Assembly (NCBI RefSeq): GCF_000420745.1
Contig: NZ_ATVN01000001.1
Location: 62,001-126,000 of the forward strand
Source of the DNA: Pseudorhodobacter ferrugineus DSM 5888
Lineage (GTDB): Bacteria > Pseudomonadota > Alphaproteobacteria > Rhodobacterales > Rhodobacteraceae
Direction: 5' to 3'
DNA length: 64,000 nucleotides
The notes below the pieces were generated by a model that was not told where the DNA came from, did no database searches, and saw only the letters and a list, made by a program, of their open reading frames with translations. Within the stretch, counting starts at the first letter, position 1. Each line of letters opens with the position of its first letter. The translations under genes and the position numbers were made by a program. Below are positions 55,223-63,803 of the stretch, in pieces.

Positions 55223-56812
55223 TTAGTGCCGGAAATGCCGTTGGCCGGTGAATACCATCGCAAGGCCTGCGGCATCGGCGGCTGCGATCACCTCGTCGTC
55301 ACGCATCGACCCACCCGGTTGTATGATAGCGGTGGCCCCAGCTTCGGCTGCGGTGATCAGACCATCGGCAAAGGGGAAAAACGCATCCGATGCAACGACC
55401 GACCCGATGGTCAGGGGTGCGGGCAGGCCCATTGCCTCGGCCATATCTTGCGCCTTACGGGCGGCGATTCGGGTGCTGTCAACGCGGCTCATTTGCCCTG
55501 CGCCGACGCCGACGGTGGCCCCGTCTTTGACATAGATGATCGCGTTGGATTTGACGTGTTTGGCCACGGTCCAAGCCATGAGCAAATCGCGCATTTCTGC
55601 ATCTGTGGGGGCGCGTTTGGTCACGACCCGCAGATCGGCCTGTGTGACATTGGCGGCGTCACGGTCCTGCACCAGAAAGCCGCCCGCAACCTGACGGTAG
55701 GCAAGGCCAAGGGTGGCGGCATCGGGCAGGGTGCCCGTGGTCAACAGGCGCAGGTTCTTCTTGCCCGCAAACACCGCGCGGGCGGCATCATCGGCATCGG
55801 GGGCGATGACGACTTCGGTGAAAATTTCGACAATCTTTTCGGCTGTGGGGCCGTCAAGTGTTTGGTTCAGCGCGATAATTCCGCCGAACGCCGAGGTGCG
55901 GTCGCAATCGAAGGCGCGCGCATATGCTTCGGCCAGTGTCGCCCCAGTTGCCACGCCGCAGGGGTTTGCGTGTTTGATAATCGCGCAGGCGGGGCCACGG
56001 CCTGCAAATTCGGCGACCAGTTCAAAGGCGGCATCGGTGTCGTTGATGTTGTTGTATGACAGCTCTTTGCCTTGCCATTGTTTAGCGGTGGCAACACCGG
56101 GGCGGTTGGTGCCATCGGTATAAAACGCCGCGGCCTGATGCGGGTTTTCGCCGTAGCGCAGGGTTTGCGCCAGCGTTCCGGCAAAGGCGCGGCGGCGCGG
56201 CGCCGTAATGTCCAAAGCACCCGCCATCCAGTTGGACACAGCGGTGTCATAAGCGGCGGTGCGGCCATAGGCGATTTGCGACAGACGTTGGCGGAAGGCA
56301 TAGGATGTGGCGCCGTTATGGGTGGCGAGTTCAGCCAGCAAAGCGGCGTAATCTTCGGGGTCGGTCACTACATTCACAAAGGCATGGTTTTTCGACGCCG
56401 CGCGGATCATGGCGGGGCCGCCGATGTCGATATTCTCAATGCAGGTGTCATAATCGGCACCTTTGGCCACTGTCGCCTCGAACGGATAAAGGTTCACGAC
56501 CAGCAGGTCGATCGGGGCGATGCCGTGGGTTTCCATTGCGGTGATGTGGTCGGCATTGTCGCGCAGGGCCAGCAGCCCACCATGCACCATCGGGTGCAGG
56601 GTTTTGACGCGCCCGTCCATCATTTCGGGAAAGCCTGTGACATCGGCCACATCACGCACGTCCAGCCCCGCCTTGCGCAGCGCGGCCGCCGACCCGCCTG
56701 TGGACAAGAGTTCCACCCCCTGTGCGACCAGCGCGCGCGCAAGGTCGATCATTCCGGTTTTATCGGACACAGAGATAAGGGCGCGCTTTACAGGGACAAG
56801 ATTGGTGGTCAT
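55223..56812 (-). CDS. purH: Bifunctional purine biosynthesis protein PurH
   Basis: PurH carries AICAR transformylase and IMP cyclohydrolase, the last two steps of IMP synthesis. The 529-residue protein has the MGS-like IMP cyclohydrolase domain ([32 protein letters not shown]) and the transformylase domain with [24 protein letters not shown] and [11 protein letters not shown]. The start [12 protein letters not shown] was chosen over a frame extending 37 codons more because the conserved N-terminus begins there. lspA follows after one base, and heparinase precedes it by 28 bases. Confidence 0.97.
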   Translation of the reverse strand: MTTNLVPVKRALISVSDKTGMIDLARALVAQGVELLSTGGSAAALRKAGLDVRDVADVTGFPEMMDGRVKTLHPMVHGGLLALRDNADHITAMETHGIAPIDLLVVNLYPFEATVAKGADYDTCIENIDIGGPAMIRAASKNHAFVNVVTDPEDYAALLAELATHNGATSYAFRQRLSQIAYGRTAAYDTAVSNWMAGALDITAPRRRAFAGTLAQTLRYGENPHQAAAFYTDGTNRPGVATAKQWQGKELSYNNINDTDAAFELVAEFAGRGPACAIIKHANPCGVATGATLAEAYARAFDCDRTSAFGGIIALNQTLDGPTAEKIVEIFTEVVIAPDADDAARAVFAGKKNLRLLTTGTLPDAATLGLAYRQVAGGFLVQDRDAANVTQADLRVVTKRAPTDAEMRDLLMAWTVAKHVKSNAIIYVKDGATVGVGAGQMSRVDSTRIAARKAQDMAEAMGLPAPLTIGSVVASDAFFPFADGLITAAEAGATAIIQPGGSMRDDEVIAAADAAGLAMVFTGQRHFRH

Positions 56813-56840
56813 GGGGCGAATACCTTTGGGCAAGCAGGGG

Positions 56841-58577
56841 TCAAACGGTAATCGGAAACGGGTCCGTTTCCAGATCGCGGATGGCCAGCGGAGTATCCTG
56901 TGCTTTCGCCAAGGTCCAGCCAATCACGGCATCAAAGGCGGAAACATGCCCCGAAAGTACGATTTGTTTTGACGCGCGCGGGTTGAGGCGCCCCTTTTCC
57001 AGATAAACCGAGGGTTCCAGCGACAGGCCTTGCGCGCCGGAATGGCGGAAAATCCAGATCTCGCCGCTTTTCAGCGCCAGCGACACCGCATTGCCGCCAA
57101 GGTCAATCGCGGCATCGACATCGGGGTGCAGGTGAAACCGGATGGCAAAGCGGATTTCGGAGGTGGATTTACGTTTCATCACGGCCGCAAGGCGGGTGCG
57201 ATCCTCGGCGGAAATGGCGGTCAGCTCATCCTGCCCGCCAAGATGACGACCGTCATGCGACAGCACCAAAAGGCGCGCATGGGTTAGCCCGTGGGTCGCG
57301 ACCCAGCCGTCATGGGCGATCCGCAAAACATGGCCATCTGCGGTTTCGGTGGGGCGGGTTTGGGTGACATGGGCGCGGTCGGCCATCAGTTCCGGCGTGC
57401 CACGGTTCAGGCGGCTAGAGGAATAGCCTTCGACGGTTAGGGTGGAGTGGCTGGGCGTGGCGCGGCCCGCGCGGTGCCATTCGGCCCCAAAGGGCGCGCC
57501 GTTGCCGCAGCTCACAATAACCGCGCGCCGCCCTGACGTCATTTCAAAGGCAAGGGTCGAGGCATGGGCCGACGCACCTGCATCGCCGCCCGGCGGGTCA
57601 CTGGCATCAATAATCACCGATGTCCGCGCGCCAGACAGGCGCAAAAAACCCATAGCGGGGCCCGTGCCGGGGGCGGCTTTTACCCCTGATGCAGCAAGGG
57701 CGTGATCCAGCCGCCCTTCCATACCGCGCCCGCCGCCGTGAAACCGCGCGAGCGATCCATCTGCATGGCGCAGGCTGCGCAAGGTGGGGGCGATGCGTTC
57801 AATCGCGGCGCGGTGTGCTTGGGGGACGTTCTGGCCAGCTTGGCCAAGCGCTTGGGCGGCCCATGTCAGCAGGGTGAAAACATCCAGCAATTCCTCGGGG
57901 TTGCGGGTGGGCAGGCCGCCGTGTTCGTCAACCTCGGCCTCGCATTCGCGGGCAAGGGCGGCCACGGCAGGGGCCACGACCTTTTCCATTCCGGTCAGGG
58001 CAAGGCCCGCGTAAATCAGGCCCGTCAGCGCCTCGAACCGTGGCAATCCGGGGGCCGAGGCGTGCCAGCGCCGCGACAGAAACATCGTTTGCGCAGAGAG
58101 TGCAGCGAAATACAGGCGCGTATCGTCTGAACTGCGGCCATTCATCAGGAAAATCGCGTGGTTGATCCAGCGGATCAGGCGGCGGCCAGTCAGATCGGGG
58201 GTCCAGCCCGGGCCTTTGCCCTTGCCGAACTGCGAAAGCCAGCCCCATGTCCAATCTTGCGCGCGGGATTTGGCGATGGGGTCGCCCACCGCGGCCAGAT
58301 CATCGAGCCACGCAAAGCCGTGGGCATCGGCCCAGAATTTCGGCATGGTGGTGGGCACATCCCACAGCATGGTTCCGGGGGCCTCGACCAGATGCCCCGC
58401 GAACAGGAAATTTCCGGCGGTCAATTGTTTGCCACGGGCATAAAGGCCGATGCTGCGTGGTTCGGGTTGGGATACAAACCCCGTCGCGGCATGGCTGTGC
58501 GATGCGCGCCAAGCCGCCAGCCGGTTCTGCCAACGCGTCATGCGCGCCGAGAACCCATCTTTACGCGGTTGAGCCAA
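56841..58577 (-). CDS. Heparinase II/III-family protein
   Basis: A 578-residue protein of the heparinase II/III-like fold with an N-terminal helical toroid (about residues 1-290) and a C-terminal beta domain. Recognisable parts are [51 protein letters not shown] and [15 protein letters not shown]. The family lyses uronic-acid-containing polysaccharides, but this Rhodobacterales type is not biochemically assigned to my knowledge. No signal peptide is evident. The likely start is TTG (58577) with GAGG upstream, since an in-frame stop precedes it. It lies in the conserved rsmB-heparinase-purH run. Confidence 0.85.
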   Translation of the reverse strand: MAQPRKDGFSARMTRWQNRLAAWRASHSHAATGFVSQPEPRSIGLYARGKQLTAGNFLFAGHLVEAPGTMLWDVPTTMPKFWADAHGFAWLDDLAAVGDPIAKSRAQDWTWGWLSQFGKGKGPGWTPDLTGRRLIRWINHAIFLMNGRSSDDTRLYFAALSAQTMFLSRRWHASAPGLPRFEALTGLIYAGLALTGMEKVVAPAVAALARECEAEVDEHGGLPTRNPEELLDVFTLLTWAAQALGQAGQNVPQAHRAAIERIAPTLRSLRHADGSLARFHGGGRGMEGRLDHALAASGVKAAPGTGPAMGFLRLSGARTSVIIDASDPPGGDAGASAHASTLAFEMTSGRRAVIVSCGNGAPFGAEWHRAGRATPSHSTLTVEGYSSSRLNRGTPELMADRAHVTQTRPTETADGHVLRIAHDGWVATHGLTHARLLVLSHDGRHLGGQDELTAISAEDRTRLAAVMKRKSTSEIRFAIRFHLHPDVDAAIDLGGNAVSLALKSGEIWIFRHSGAQGLSLEPSVYLEKGRLNPRASKQIVLSGHVSAFDAVIGWTLAKAQDTPLAIRDLETDPFPITV

Positions 58578-58683
58578 GGTGCCTCATCTTTACTGCCACT
58601 CGATATACTTGCCCAGTTTCGGGTCTGCTTGGGCGGTATCATAGCGGTGTGAGGCGTTGCTGTCACCGCTAATTGAAACACGG

Positions 58684-59952
58684 TTACGCGGGAAGGCGAA
58701 GCCGTGCCATGAAAAACCCATCCATGCCGCCCAGTTCTGCCCAATAATCGGGACGCAAGCGCAAACCGCCATCGGGGGTGATCCAATCGGGGTCGATGCC
58801 TTGCAGGGTTGGGCGTTCGACGGTCAGGGTGGGGTGGCGGGCAAGGGTTGCCGTCAGTTGATCCTCGCCTTCTTGGGCCAGCAGGGAACAGGTACAAAAC
58901 ACCAAGCGCCCACCAGGTTTAAGGAAGGTCAGCGCGCGGTCGATGAGGGCGGTTTGCAGATCGACCAAGGCGGGAATGTCGCTGTCATCCTTAATGAACG
59001 GCAGGTCGGGATGGCGGCGCATTGTGCCAGTTGCCGAACACGGCGCATCCAGCAGAACCGCGTCAAACAACGCATCTGGCTGCCAGTGCAGGGCATCGGT
59101 GGCGATGATATTAGCTGTCAGGCCCGTGCGGGTAAGATTTTCGCGCAGGCGGGCAAGGCGCGGCGAGGAAATATCGACCGCTGTCACTTGCGCACCCGTG
59201 GCCGCTAATTGCAGGGTCTTGCCACCGGGGGCGGCGCACAGGTCAAGCACGGTTTCACCGGCTTGGGCATCCAGCAAGCGGGCCGCAAGGCTTGCGGCGG
59301 CGTCTTGGACCCACCAATCGCCCGTGGCGAAACCGTTCAGGTTAGAGACTTGGGTTGCCTGCGCCAGACGGGTGCTGCCTGTGGGCAAGGGCGTGGCACC
59401 GTCAATATCGGGCATGGCGGTTTTTGGAGTCAGGTCCAAGGGGGGCGTTTGGGCCTGTACCGCCTCAATCGCCTCGACCACATTGCGGCCCCAGCGGTGC
59501 ACAAGCGGTTGGCGCAGCCATTGCGGCATCCGCTGGGGGGGCAGTTTGGCAAAGGGTTCGGGGGTTGCCGCTACTTTGCGCAGCACCGCATTGGCAAGGC
59601 CCGACAGATGCCCCGTGCGGTTGCCACTGCTGACCAGATCGACCACAGCATTGACCACGCCATGCGCCGCGCCGCCATCAACCGCCAGTTCCACCACGCC
59701 AAGGCGCAGCGCGTTCAGCACATAATCGGGCGGGGTTTTGCGCAAGTAGGGTTTCAGCACGCGGTCGGCTTGTTCAATATGGCGCAGTGTGGTCAGGACC
59801 AACCGCTGTGCGCGGGCACGTTCAGACGGGGGCAGTTTGGCCAAGGGGCCATCGGGCGCGTCAATCGCTTGGCTGAGTTGCTGGCCATCGTCCAGAACCG
59901 CGCCCAAAAGCGTGACTGCCGCGATACGTGCTGCTGTTCCATCGACTGCCAT
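58684..59952 (-). CDS. rsmB: 16S rRNA (cytosine-5)-methyltransferase RsmB
   Basis: RsmB methylates C967 of 16S rRNA. The 422-residue protein has the N-terminal NusB-like RNA-binding domain (ERARAQRLVLTTLRHIEQAD) and the SAM-binding methyltransferase domain. The catalytic motifs are LDLCAAPGGKTLQL, LDAPCSATGTMRRHPD (motif IV Pro-Cys) and LVFCTCSLLAQEG (motif VI Thr-Cys). Both cysteines are present. It starts the long minus-strand run that continues to the HutD-like gene and is divergent from the SdhAF4-like gene. Confidence 0.95.
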   Translation of the reverse strand: MAVDGTAARIAAVTLLGAVLDDGQQLSQAIDAPDGPLAKLPPSERARAQRLVLTTLRHIEQADRVLKPYLRKTPPDYVLNALRLGVVELAVDGGAAHGVVNAVVDLVSSGNRTGHLSGLANAVLRKVAATPEPFAKLPPQRMPQWLRQPLVHRWGRNVVEAIEAVQAQTPPLDLTPKTAMPDIDGATPLPTGSTRLAQATQVSNLNGFATGDWWVQDAAASLAARLLDAQAGETVLDLCAAPGGKTLQLAATGAQVTAVDISSPRLARLRENLTRTGLTANIIATDALHWQPDALFDAVLLDAPCSATGTMRRHPDLPFIKDDSDIPALVDLQTALIDRALTFLKPGGRLVFCTCSLLAQEGEDQLTATLARHPTLTVERPTLQGIDPDWITPDGGLRLRPDYWAELGGMDGFFMARLRLPA

Positions 59953-59978
59953 GATGTCGTCCCTTGATACTGCCGCAG

Positions 59979-60007
59979 TTGCCTGCCGGTTTCCTGCGGC
60001 CTATATC
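59979..60007 (+). promoter_or_regulatory. Possible promoter of the SdhAF4-like gene
   Basis: TTGCCT, 17 bases, TATATC, four of six at each hexamer, in the gap divergent with rsmB. The expected start is about 25 bases before the ATG at 60040. Confidence 0.4.
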
Positions 60008-60039
60008 AAAGACAAAGTCCAGACAAGGAATCTAAAATC

Positions 60040-60252
60040 ATGGGAAGCCGTATCATGCCAACCGATGACAAGGCGCCAGATTTGCCCCCCGATTTGCCCG
60101 CAGCTGCCGTTCGGGCGCTGGCCGAAGCGGCCGAACGCCGCAAGCTGGCCGATGCCGCAGCGGCATTGCCAACCGAATTGGGCGGGCGCAACGGGCCGGA
60201 ACCCGTGCGCTATGGCGATTGGGAGAAGAAGGGGATTGCGGTCGATTTTTGA
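60040..60252 (+). CDS. DUF1674 protein, SdhAF4-like succinate dehydrogenase assembly factor
   Basis: This 70-residue protein carries the DUF1674 signature at its C-terminus: GGRNGPEPVRYGDWEKKG followed by IAVDF. Its eukaryotic relatives (SDHAF4) bind flavinylated SdhA and help its assembly, so a similar role in succinate dehydrogenase biogenesis is likely. No sdh gene is in the window. The ATG at 60040 has AAGGAA nine bases before it and is preferred over the ATG five codons later. It ends 18 bases before the convergent chrR stop. Confidence 0.85.
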   Translation: MGSRIMPTDDKAPDLPPDLPAAAVRALAEAAERRKLADAAAALPTELGGRNGPEPVRYGDWEKKGIAVDF

Positions 60253-60270
60253 TCGCCGCAAATCCGCAGG

Positions 60271-60909
60271 TTAGATGCGCAAGAAGGATTGCGCGAGGCG
60301 GGGGATCAACCCGTTGAACCGCAAAGGCGCATCGGTGGCGGCAAGGCAAATACAGGCCTCACCCGCCTCGGCGATGGGTTGGTGGTTCAGGTCCTCATTC
60401 GCGATTTCCAGATCACCGGGGCCGAAACGGTCGGTTTCGTCGCGAAACGCACCTTGCAGAACCAACGTCAGTTCGGTGCCGCGATGGCCGTGATCGGGCA
60501 CTTTTTGTCCTGCGGGAATGTACAAAAGGCGTGCGCTGGCCCCTTTGTCGGTTGGTAGGATCGCTTGACGAACGCCCATGCCGATGGACCGCCATTTCAC
60601 CGCCGACAGATCACCGCCGATATAATCCATCAACGGTGCGGGCGTTGTTTTGCTGCTGTGCTGGCGCGGTACTGGGGTGGCTGTTTGGGTCAGCTTGGCC
60701 AGCGTTGCGACAAAGCTGTCATCAGCCATAGTGACCAGATCACAATCCTCTAACAACACGCCGCCAACAGAATCAAACGCCCCAAGCCGCGCCCTGCAGT
60801 CGTCACACATCGACAGATGGACCGCCAACACAAGGTTGAACGCCTCCGGCAATTGCCCCGAGGAATAGGCCATTAGCAGTTGGTCTGAGATATGGTGGCG
60901 GATGCTCAT
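60271..60909 (-). CDS. chrR: Zinc anti-sigma factor ChrR
   Basis: ChrR holds RpoE inactive until singlet oxygen or related stress triggers release. The 212-residue protein has the N-terminal anti-sigma zinc ligands His6, His31, Cys35 and Cys38 (in HLSMCDDC) and the C-terminal cupin-like domain with His140, His142, Glu146 and His176, the same pattern as the Rhodobacter sphaeroides protein. It follows rpoE by eleven bases and is co-transcribed. All zinc-binding residues are intact, so regulation by zinc-dependent binding is expected. Confidence 0.93.
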   Translation of the reverse strand: MSIRHHISDQLLMAYSSGQLPEAFNLVLAVHLSMCDDCRARLGAFDSVGGVLLEDCDLVTMADDSFVATLAKLTQTATPVPRQHSSKTTPAPLMDYIGGDLSAVKWRSIGMGVRQAILPTDKGASARLLYIPAGQKVPDHGHRGTELTLVLQGAFRDETDRFGPGDLEIANEDLNHQPIAEAGEACICLAATDAPLRFNGLIPRLAQSFLRI

Positions 60910-60920
60910 ACTATACTCTT

Positions 60921-61466
60921 TCAGCTCATCTTGTGGCGAAGGCGTTCAAGCGCCAGCCGAATGCGGGATTTGATTGTGCCGAGGGGAAGGCCGGTTTCAA
61001 TGGCGATTTCGCTGTGGGACAAGTCGGAAAAATAGGCGCGCTCAATCAGCTCGCGTTGTTTTTCGGGCAAAAGCGCCATTGCTTCGGCCAGACGGTCGGT
61101 TTCTTGAGACAGTTCCAGCATGTCATGCTGGTCAGGTTCTTCTTGTGCGCCCCACGGCAAATCCTCTGGCTCGGGCCTGCGGGATTTGCGCAAGGCGTCG
61201 ATGCGGCGGTTGCGGGCGATCGTAAAAACCCATGTGGCGGCGGATGCGCGGGTCGGATCAAACAGATGCGACTTTTGCCACAGGGTCGCCATCACATCTT
61301 GTGCACATTCTTCGGCCAAACTGGCGCTGGCGCCGGACTTCATCAAAAACCCTTTGATCCGCGGCGCAAAATGCCGAAACAACGCCGCAAAAGCAGCCTG
61401 ATCTTTGGTGTCGCGGACCCGAAGGATCAACGCGCCCCAATCGTCTTGCAAAGCCTCACCCGACAC
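60921..61466 (-). CDS. rpoE: RpoE-type ECF sigma factor
   Basis: An ECF sigma factor of the RpoE-ChrR type, which directs the singlet-oxygen and photo-oxidative stress response. Sigma region 2 (AALFRHFAPRIKGFLMKSG, AEECAQDVMATLWQKSHLFD) and region 4 (LPEKQRELIERAYFSDLS, GLPLGTIKSRIRLALERLR) are clear. I prefer the GTG at 61466 (181 residues): AAAGGG lies six bases upstream, and the longer ATG at 61568 would sit at or before the predicted transcription start. Homologues are about this length. The longer frame remains an alternative. chrR follows. Confidence 0.9.
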   Translation of the reverse strand: MSGEALQDDWGALILRVRDTKDQAAFAALFRHFAPRIKGFLMKSGASASLAEECAQDVMATLWQKSHLFDPTRASAATWVFTIARNRRIDALRKSRRPEPEDLPWGAQEEPDQHDMLELSQETDRLAEAMALLPEKQRELIERAYFSDLSHSEIAIETGLPLGTIKSRIRLALERLRHKMS

Positions 61467-61572
61467 AGACAGCCCTTTCTGGTGCCGAATATCGGCACTC
61501 CCCCGTTCAGCATAGGGCTGTGGCGGGGGGCATGCATCCGGTTTTTGATGGGCGTGTGCGTTTATCATGGGG

Positions 61573-61602
61573 GATTTACGCCGATCGTTCCGCTTTGGAT
61601 CA
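61573..61602 (-). promoter_or_regulatory. RpoE-type autoregulatory promoter of rpoE-chrR
   Basis: On the minus strand TGATCC (61597-61602), 18 bases, then TAAATC. This is the recognisable RpoE/ChrR-type -35 with an A/T-rich -10. The -35 is part of a longer AAGTGATCCA shared with the divergent promoter. The start would be near 61567, giving a leader of about 100 bases to the GTG at 61466. Confidence 0.7.
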
Positions 61603-61668
61603 CTTGGATGGGCGAAATTATTTGGAAACGTCAAAGTTTTTGGCACGGCGTGGCGCTTTGATGCAAAG

Positions 61669-61698
61669 TGATCCATATTTGCGGCCCCCCCGTAGTCT
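61669..61698 (+). promoter_or_regulatory. RpoE-type promoter of the FAD oxidoreductase operon
   Basis: TGATCC (61669-61674), 18 bases, TAGTCT. It mirrors the rpoE promoter: AAGTGATCC at 61666-61674 is a 9-bp inverted copy of 61597-61605. Predicted start is near 61705, about 57 bases before the FAD oxidoreductase ATG. Confidence 0.65.
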
Positions 61699-61761
61699 AA
61701 TTGATACATGCCTACTAAAAACGTGGCTTGGCCGATACCAAAGAGCAGGAGAGACGACCCT

Positions 61762-63054
61762 ATGCCGTTTGAAACAACAGGTCCCGCGACCAAAAGAATC
61801 GCAGTGATTGGTGGCGGGATTTCCGGTATGGCAGCGGCGCATTTGTTATGTGCCGATCATCGGGTTGTGCTGTTCGAGGCCGAAAAGCGGCTGGGCGGAC
61901 ATGCGCGCACGGTGATTGCGGGCAAGCGCGGCGATCAGCCTGTGGATACAGGGTTCATCGTGTTCAACCATGTGAATTATCCCAACCTTGTGGGCCTGTT
62001 CGACAAGCTGGGCGTGCCCACGGCCAAAAGCGACATGAGCTTTGGCGCGTCCATCGGGGGCGGGCGGTTCGAATACGGGTTTCGCGATTGGCAGGGGTTG
62101 GTTGCGCAGAAAAGCAACATTGTGAACCCGCGCTATTGGGGGATGTTACGCGATATTATGCGGTTCAATGCGCAGGCCGAGGTGCTTGCAGGTGACGGGT
62201 CGATGACGATCCGCGATTTGCTGGACAAGCTGGGCGCGGGGGATTGGTTTCGCGACTATTACCTGCTGCCATTGTCAGGCGCGATTTGGTCGACGCCGAC
62301 GGTGGGGATTTTGGATTTTCCGGCCCGCGCGATGATTGATTTCTTCAAGAACCACGCGCTGTTGGGGGTAACGGGGCAGCACCAATGGTACACCGTGCAA
62401 GGCGGGTCCATTGAATATGTCCGCCGCGTAAAGGCTGCGTTGGAGCAGGCAGGGGTGGACGTGCGCCTTGGTGCGCCTGTAGCGGCGGTAAAGCGCGAGG
62501 CAGGGGCGGCTTTGGTGCGCGCGGCGGGCGGCGAATGGGAACGGTTTGACGAGGTGATTTTTGCCACCCATTCCGATGATACCTTGCGCCTTTTGGCCGA
62601 TCCTTCTGCTGCCGAGGCAGCACAACTGGGCGCGATCAAGTACCAACCCAATGATGTGGTGTTGCATTCGGATGCGGCGATGATGCCCAAACGGCGGGCC
62701 GCTTGGGCGTCGTGGGTTTATGTTGAAGGGGCGGGGCCACGGCCTGACCGGATTGATCTGACCTATTGGATGAATTCGCTGCAACCGATCCCGATGGATG
62801 ATCCGCTGTTCGTGACGCTGAACGCGAACAAACCGATCCGGCAAGAGTTGATCCATGATCAAGTCACCTTCCGCCATCCGGTTTATGACCTTGCCGCCTT
62901 GGCCGCGCAAAAGACGCTGAAGGCGGGGAATGGCACCAATGGCACTTGGTTTTGCGGCGCGTGGATGCGCAACGGGTTCCACGAAGACGGCTTTGCTAGT
63001 GCGGTTGATGTGGTTGAGGCCTTGCGCGCACGGCAGGTAATGGTCGCCGCATGA
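61762..63054 (+). CDS. FAD-dependent oxidoreductase (amine-oxidase-like)
   Basis: A 430-residue flavoprotein of the NAD(P)-binding/amine-oxidase superfamily. The dinucleotide motif IAVIGGGISGMAAAHLL is at residues 13-29, with LFEAEKRLGGHARTV and an FAD-loop region. A C-terminal block YDLAALAAQKTLKAGNGTNG followed by WFCGAWMRNGFHEDG fits the family near DUF1365 genes. The substrate is unknown. In Rhodobacter sphaeroides a comparable divergent operon next to rpoE-chrR is under RpoE control and has been linked to membrane fatty-acid modification, which is an analogy only. The start MPFETTGPAT has AGGAGA upstream. It overlaps the DUF1365 gene by four bases. Confidence 0.85.
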   Translation: MPFETTGPATKRIAVIGGGISGMAAAHLLCADHRVVLFEAEKRLGGHARTVIAGKRGDQPVDTGFIVFNHVNYPNLVGLFDKLGVPTAKSDMSFGASIGGGRFEYGFRDWQGLVAQKSNIVNPRYWGMLRDIMRFNAQAEVLAGDGSMTIRDLLDKLGAGDWFRDYYLLPLSGAIWSTPTVGILDFPARAMIDFFKNHALLGVTGQHQWYTVQGGSIEYVRRVKAALEQAGVDVRLGAPVAAVKREAGAALVRAAGGEWERFDEVIFATHSDDTLRLLADPSAAEAAQLGAIKYQPNDVVLHSDAAMMPKRRAAWASWVYVEGAGPRPDRIDLTYWMNSLQPIPMDDPLFVTLNANKPIRQELIHDQVTFRHPVYDLAALAAQKTLKAGNGTNGTWFCGAWMRNGFHEDGFASAVDVVEALRARQVMVAA

Positions 63055-63803
63055 GCGAGGTAGAGTACATCGCTGGCGAAACCTTTCACGGCAGGCGCGG
63101 GGCGGTTGAAAACGCCTTTCGCTACCATGTGGATTATGTGCTGTTGAACCCCGATCAGGCCACGGGCCCGCGCTTGTTTTCGCGCAATCGGGGCAATCTG
63201 ACCTCGGTTTGGGACAAGGATCATGGTGGCGCGCCGAAACATGGGCGCGGGGTTGCGTGGCTGCGCGAGGTGTTGTCTGCGCATGACCTGCCGGGCGGGG
63301 ATAATGTGCGCCTGCTGACGCAACCGCGGGTGTTGGGCCATGTGTTCAACCCCGTGTCATTCTGGCTGTGCCATGATGCGGCGGGGGCGTTGCGGGTTGT
63401 GGTGGCCGAGGTAAGCAACACCTTTGGCGACCGTCATTCCTATCTGTGTCACCGCGACGATCTGGCCCCGATCACGCGAGAAGACCGGATTGCGGCGCAA
63501 AAGATCTTTCACGTCTCGCCGTTTCAGCCCGTGACAGGGGGGTATGAGTTTCGGTTTGATATTTCGGGCGAGCGGATCGGGATATGGATTGATTACACCA
63601 GCGGCAATGGCGGGTTGATTGCCACCTTGACGGGGGTGCGTGCGCCCTTGACCAATGGGGCAATTCTGCGGGCCTGTTTGCGTAGGCCGTTCGGGTCACG
63701 CCGCGTGTTGGCGCTGATCCATTGGCAGGCGTTGAAGCTGTGGGTCAAACGCGCGCCGTTTTTCACACGGCCCGAGCCGCCCGAGCAGGACGTGTCGAAA
63801 TGA
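63051..63803 (+). CDS. DUF1365 protein
   Basis: A 250-residue protein of the DUF1365 family, which is regularly found beside an FAD-dependent oxidoreductase and sometimes a cyclopropane-fatty-acid synthase. The N-terminal VEYIAGETFHGRRGAVENAF and the block QPRVLGHVFNPVSFWLCHD followed by VVVAEVSNTFGDRHSYL are family hallmarks. The biochemical function is not established. Four-base overlaps with the FAD gene and with the transporter gene show one operon, driven from the RpoE-type promoter. Confidence 0.88.
   Translation: MSEVEYIAGETFHGRRGAVENAFRYHVDYVLLNPDQATGPRLFSRNRGNLTSVWDKDHGGAPKHGRGVAWLREVLSAHDLPGGDNVRLLTQPRVLGHVFNPVSFWLCHDAAGALRVVVAEVSNTFGDRHSYLCHRDDLAPITREDRIAAQKIFHVSPFQPVTGGYEFRFDISGERIGIWIDYTSGNGGLIATLTGVRAPLTNGAILRACLRRPFGSRRVLALIHWQALKLWVKRAPFFTRPEPPEQDVSK

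Noticed and set aside
61466-61793. Longer rpoE reading frames starting at 61568 or 61793
   Set aside because: The extra N-terminal residues are low-complexity, no ribosome-binding site is seen, and the predicted promoter lies at or inside this region.
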